Shown one piece after another: positions 63,004-64,000 of a stretch of 64,000 nucleotides of DNA. The number at the start of each line of letters is the position of its first letter. Within the stretch, counting starts at the first letter, position 1. The DNA is from an uncultured SAR86 cluster bacterium. GTDB taxonomy: Bacteria > Pseudomonadota > Gammaproteobacteria > Magnimaribacterales > D2472. The DNA lies in contig CAJIYI010000001.1 of the NCBI GenBank assembly GCA_905181595.1, forward strand, positions 711,938 to 775,937, written 5' to 3'. The translations under genes and the position numbers were made by a program. The notes below the pieces were generated by a model. It was not told the origin of the DNA and made no database searches. It worked only from the letters and a program-made list of their open reading frames with translations.

Positions 63004-64000
63004 AGATTGAAACAGATATATTAGTAATTGGAGCTGGACCTGTAGGACTATTCACTGTTTTTGAAGCAGGGTTATTAGGTCTTAATTGCACTCTCATCGA
63101 TAATCTCGATAAGGTTGGAGGTCAATGTTCTGAGCTCTACCCAGAAAAGCCCATCTATGATATCCCTGGTGTGCCAATGCAAACAGCTCAAGAGCATGTT
63201 GACGCCTTGAAAGCTCAGATAGAACCCTTTAAGTATGATTTACATTTATCCCAAAGAGTTGAGGCTATAGAAGCTATCGATTGCATTGAGGGTATAACAA
63301 CCTGGAAAGTTACCTCAAGCGAAGGTATTGAGTGTATTACTAAAAATATATTCATTGCAGCTGGAGCTGGCTCGTTTGAACCTAGGCGACCTCCAAATAT
63401 AGATGACCCAGATAAATTTATAGACTCAGGTGTAAGTTACGCAGTAAGGTCGGTTGAAAAGTACAAAGATAAAAATGTATTTATCTTTGGTGGGGGTGAC
63501 TCGGCTCTGGACTGGACAGTCGAACTGGCCAAAGTGGCTAAATCTGTTAGCTTGGTTCATAGAAGAGACGAATTTAGAGGAGCTCAGCACACAGAAGCTC
63601 AGATGAGAGATCTTGTAAAAAATGGCAGGGTTGACTTGCTTACCCCATATCAAATAGAGTCAATTAATGGAGATAATGCTGTTACAGGCGTAACACTAAA
63701 AAACTTTGATACCAAAGAAAGTGTTACTAAAGAAGCTGAAGAATTACTTTTCTTATTTGGGTTAAATAAGAAATTGGGGCCAATACTAGAATGGGATCTA
63801 GATCTAGATCAAAAAAAGATTGCTGTTAACACTGAAAATTTTGAAACGAACAAAGATGGCATATTTGCCGTAGGTGACATTAATAATTACCCTGGGAAAT
63901 TAGATCTTATTCTTTGTGGATTTCATGAAACTACGCTTGCAGTTCAAAAGGCTTTTCAAAGAGTTAATCCAGGAGAGAGAGTTCCATTTGGTTACACTAC
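63000..64000 (+). CDS. Ferredoxin-NADP reductase, thioredoxin-reductase-like type (partial)
   Basis: At least 333 residues, cut by the window end. FAD motif LVIGAGPVGLFTVFEAGLLG, QCSELYPEKPIYDIPG, AAGAGSFEPRRPP, NADP motif VFIFGGGDSALDWTVELAK with VHRRDEFRGA, and FAVGDINNYPGKLDLILCGF are present. It lacks the CxxC of thioredoxin reductase (after GGQ is CSELYP), which defines the YumC/type 2 ferredoxin-NADP reductases. It passes electrons between NADPH and ferredoxin and could serve the Rieske oxygenase. ATG overlaps the metG stop (ATGA). Confidence 0.9.
   Translation, partial: MKIETDILVIGAGPVGLFTVFEAGLLGLNCTLIDNLDKVGGQCSELYPEKPIYDIPGVPMQTAQEHVDALKAQIEPFKYDLHLSQRVEAIEAIDCIEGITTWKVTSSEGIECITKNIFIAAGAGSFEPRRPPNIDDPDKFIDSGVSYAVRSVEKYKDKNVFIFGGGDSALDWTVELAKVAKSVSLVHRRDEFRGAQHTEAQMRDLVKNGRVDLLTPYQIESINGDNAVTGVTLKNFDTKESVTKEAEELLFLFGLNKKLGPILEWDLDLDQKKIAVNTENFETNKDGIFAVGDINNYPGKLDLILCGFHETTLAVQKAFQRVNPGERVPFGYT

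Noticed and set aside
1..64000. tRNA, rRNA, insertion sequences, integrase or prophage genes
   Set aside because: All gaps over 90 bases were read on both strands; no cloverleaf, rRNA segment, transposase or terminal inverted repeats were seen.

Overview
The window is AT-rich, densely packed DNA with short intergenic gaps, and every recognisable gene is bacterial. The block rne <> rluC-rpmF-fabD-fabG-acpP-fabF-mltG-tmk-holB follows enterobacterial gene order. Together with NhaB, DusA, NudC and MlaA this points to a gammaproteobacterium. Low GC, small gaps, a TonB-dependent receptor, many short-chain dehydrogenases, a Rieske oxygenase and a sulfatase suggest an oligotrophic marine lineage, perhaps SAR86-like. 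That placement is inference. No rRNA, tRNA, CRISPR array, insertion sequence or phage gene was seen.

Layout. 0-5.5 kb: the tail of a response regulator, a hybrid sensor kinase with two receiver domains, a TonB-C protein, a CBS-pair protein, a GPH-type transporter and a rubredoxin. 5.5-14.4 kb: an accessory catabolic-type cluster with a thioredoxin-like lipoprotein, Rieske oxygenase, amidohydrolase-fold protein, SDRs, sulfotransferase, DUF1214 protein, APH-like kinase and aldehyde dehydrogenase. 14.6-20 kb: a compact coenzyme F420 operon (npdG-cofE-cofD-cofC-fbiC) running on into a DUF1295 steroid-reductase-like membrane protein and an M20 amidohydrolase. 22-34.7 kb: a second catabolic locus with two GST-like proteins, an FAH-family hydrolase, a TonB receptor, a VOC dioxygenase-like protein, a nitroreductase-fold protein, a sulfatase, a TetR regulator, an MhpA-like FAD hydroxylase and an MmsA-like dehydrogenase. 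Three related 5-4-5 palindromes lie in its two divergent promoter regions and are candidate TetR operators. 34.7-38.5 kb: a dehalogenase-like relic, a D-aminoacylase-like lipoprotein, a small unknown membrane protein, a 3-hydroxyisobutyrate-dehydrogenase family protein and a peroxiredoxin.

38.6-44.3 kb is a histidine operon led by a TrpR-like regulator (YerC family). A perfect 20-bp palindrome covers that promoter. The order is hisG-hisD/hisB-hisH-hisA-hisF-hisIE; hisD and hisB share one open frame and hisC is missing from between them. 44.3-64 kb is mostly core metabolism: an AgcS symporter, glutaredoxin, an SDR, the fab/tmk/holB block (without yceD, plsX, fabH and pabC), rluC, rne with a structured leader, nudC, nhaB, dusA, mlaA, mrp, metG and a ferredoxin-NADP reductase cut by the window end.

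Caution: many obviously essential genes (rne, hisG, hisD, mltG, nhaB) are broken by single-base shifts where both halves still match the family. The shifts cluster at 0-5 kb and 31-61 kb and are nearly absent from 5-30 kb. They read as sequence indels rather than pseudogenes, so start codons, fusions and missing motifs in those parts need checking against reads.
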